Shown here: one piece after another, positions 63,601-64,000 of the stretch
Numbering within the stretch: position 1 is the stretch's first letter
Layout of the letters: each line of letters opens with the position of its first letter
NCBI GenBank assembly: GCA_028532985.1
Contig: JANCIK010000012.1
Location: 2,790,001-2,854,000, forward strand
DNA: 64,000 bases
Origin: Stropharia rugosoannulata
Taxonomy: Eukaryota > Basidiomycota > Agaricomycetes > Agaricales > Strophariaceae
Reading direction: 5' to 3'
The notes under the pieces: generated by a model
Databases searched by the model: none
What the model saw: the letters and a program-made list of their open reading frames with translations, nothing else
Told to the model about the DNA's origin: nothing
Made by a program: the position numbers and the translations under genes

Positions 63601-64000
63601 CTAAAAGTTTAAGGGATTTGAATGGTCGGTCTTTGTGGCGATGAATGATCAACACCCTTGGCTGCTGACTATATTTAAAACACCTTTCACGGTTTCCATA
63701 TCTGTCTGAGGTTCTTTTAGGGTCACTTATTCGAATTACTCTGATAGATGTTATCACATTGGACGTGTGTAGTACATTGTACATTCCAAATGCCAGTCAC
63801 AGGTCCCAGTGTCGTAGATTAAAAATTACAGCCAGAGTATTGACACTTCCCAGTCAGTCACATTAATGTTCGGCGTTCCATATTTAGATTAATTCCTTTA
63901 TTCTATTCGGCACGACAGAAGTCTAGAAAGCTAATATTTTGAAATTTTGTCGACTGGGACCGGCACCTGAACTTGAGACGCCTAAAATGGTACAATAGTG
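63601..64000. other. Right edge of window
   Basis: Probably 5' exons or promoter of the preceding minus-strand gene. I cannot place its first exon with confidence. Confidence 0.35.

Overview
The window looks like nuclear DNA of a mushroom-forming basidiomycete (Agaricomycetes). Coding regions are broken by many short GT-AG introns (about 30-70 bases). The protein families fit this group: DUF6593, DUF6987, PsiD-like N-terminal domain, GMC aryl-alcohol oxidase type, arrestin-like, BTB and F-box-like proteins, and a MACPF-like protein. There is no prokaryotic operon structure, rRNA or CRISPR. Gene models were built by hand by joining exons whose reading frames and splice signals agree, so exon edges are proposals.

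Layout. 2.6-5.6 kb (-): an M3-family oligopeptidase relative whose zinc site is altered. About 7 kb (-): tRNA-His. 11.2-12.8 kb (+): first copy of a TmpA-like membrane flavoprotein. 14.3-15.0 kb (-): DUF6593 protein. 18.1-19.6 kb (-): mitochondrial protease Oma1. 20.7-22.4 kb (+): arrestin-like protein. 22.6 kb (-): intron-containing tRNA-Thr. 22.8-25.8 kb (-): dynamin-family GTPase. 26.3 and 27.7 kb: two related MITE-like elements, the first with 26-bp terminal inverted repeats and a TA target duplication. 29.35-30.6 kb (+): farnesyl diphosphate synthase. 32.8-35.1 kb (+): secreted GMC oxidoreductase. 35.3-36.3 kb (-): DUF6987 protein. 36.8-38.6 kb (-): aldo/keto reductase. 39.1-41.35 kb (-): S9 peptidase. 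42.2-43.8 kb (+): second TmpA-like copy. 44.8-45.3 kb (-): orphan PsiD-like N-terminal domain. 51.1-52.4 kb (+): GC-rich F-box-like protein. 53.9-55.2 kb (+): BTB-like protein. 56.8-59.5 kb (-): MACPF-like protein with a C-terminal membrane segment. 62.2-63.6 kb (-): an unrecognised gene with repeated G-x-F-Y-Y motifs.

The genes do not form one obvious system. Most are housekeeping or lineage-typical. The 29-45 kb block (FPP synthase, GMC oxidase, aldo/keto reductase, TmpA-like protein, PsiD-like fragment) has a flavour of small-molecule metabolism, but I see no terpene synthase, P450, NRPS or PKS. The most notable observations are the M3 homologue that has lost two of three zinc ligands while its frame stays open over about 14 exons, the two TmpA-like copies with identical final-exon length, the MITE pair, and the orphan PsiD-like domain. 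Large parts (5.7-11 kb, 15-18 kb, 45.5-51 kb, 59.5-62 kb) hold no gene I can support.
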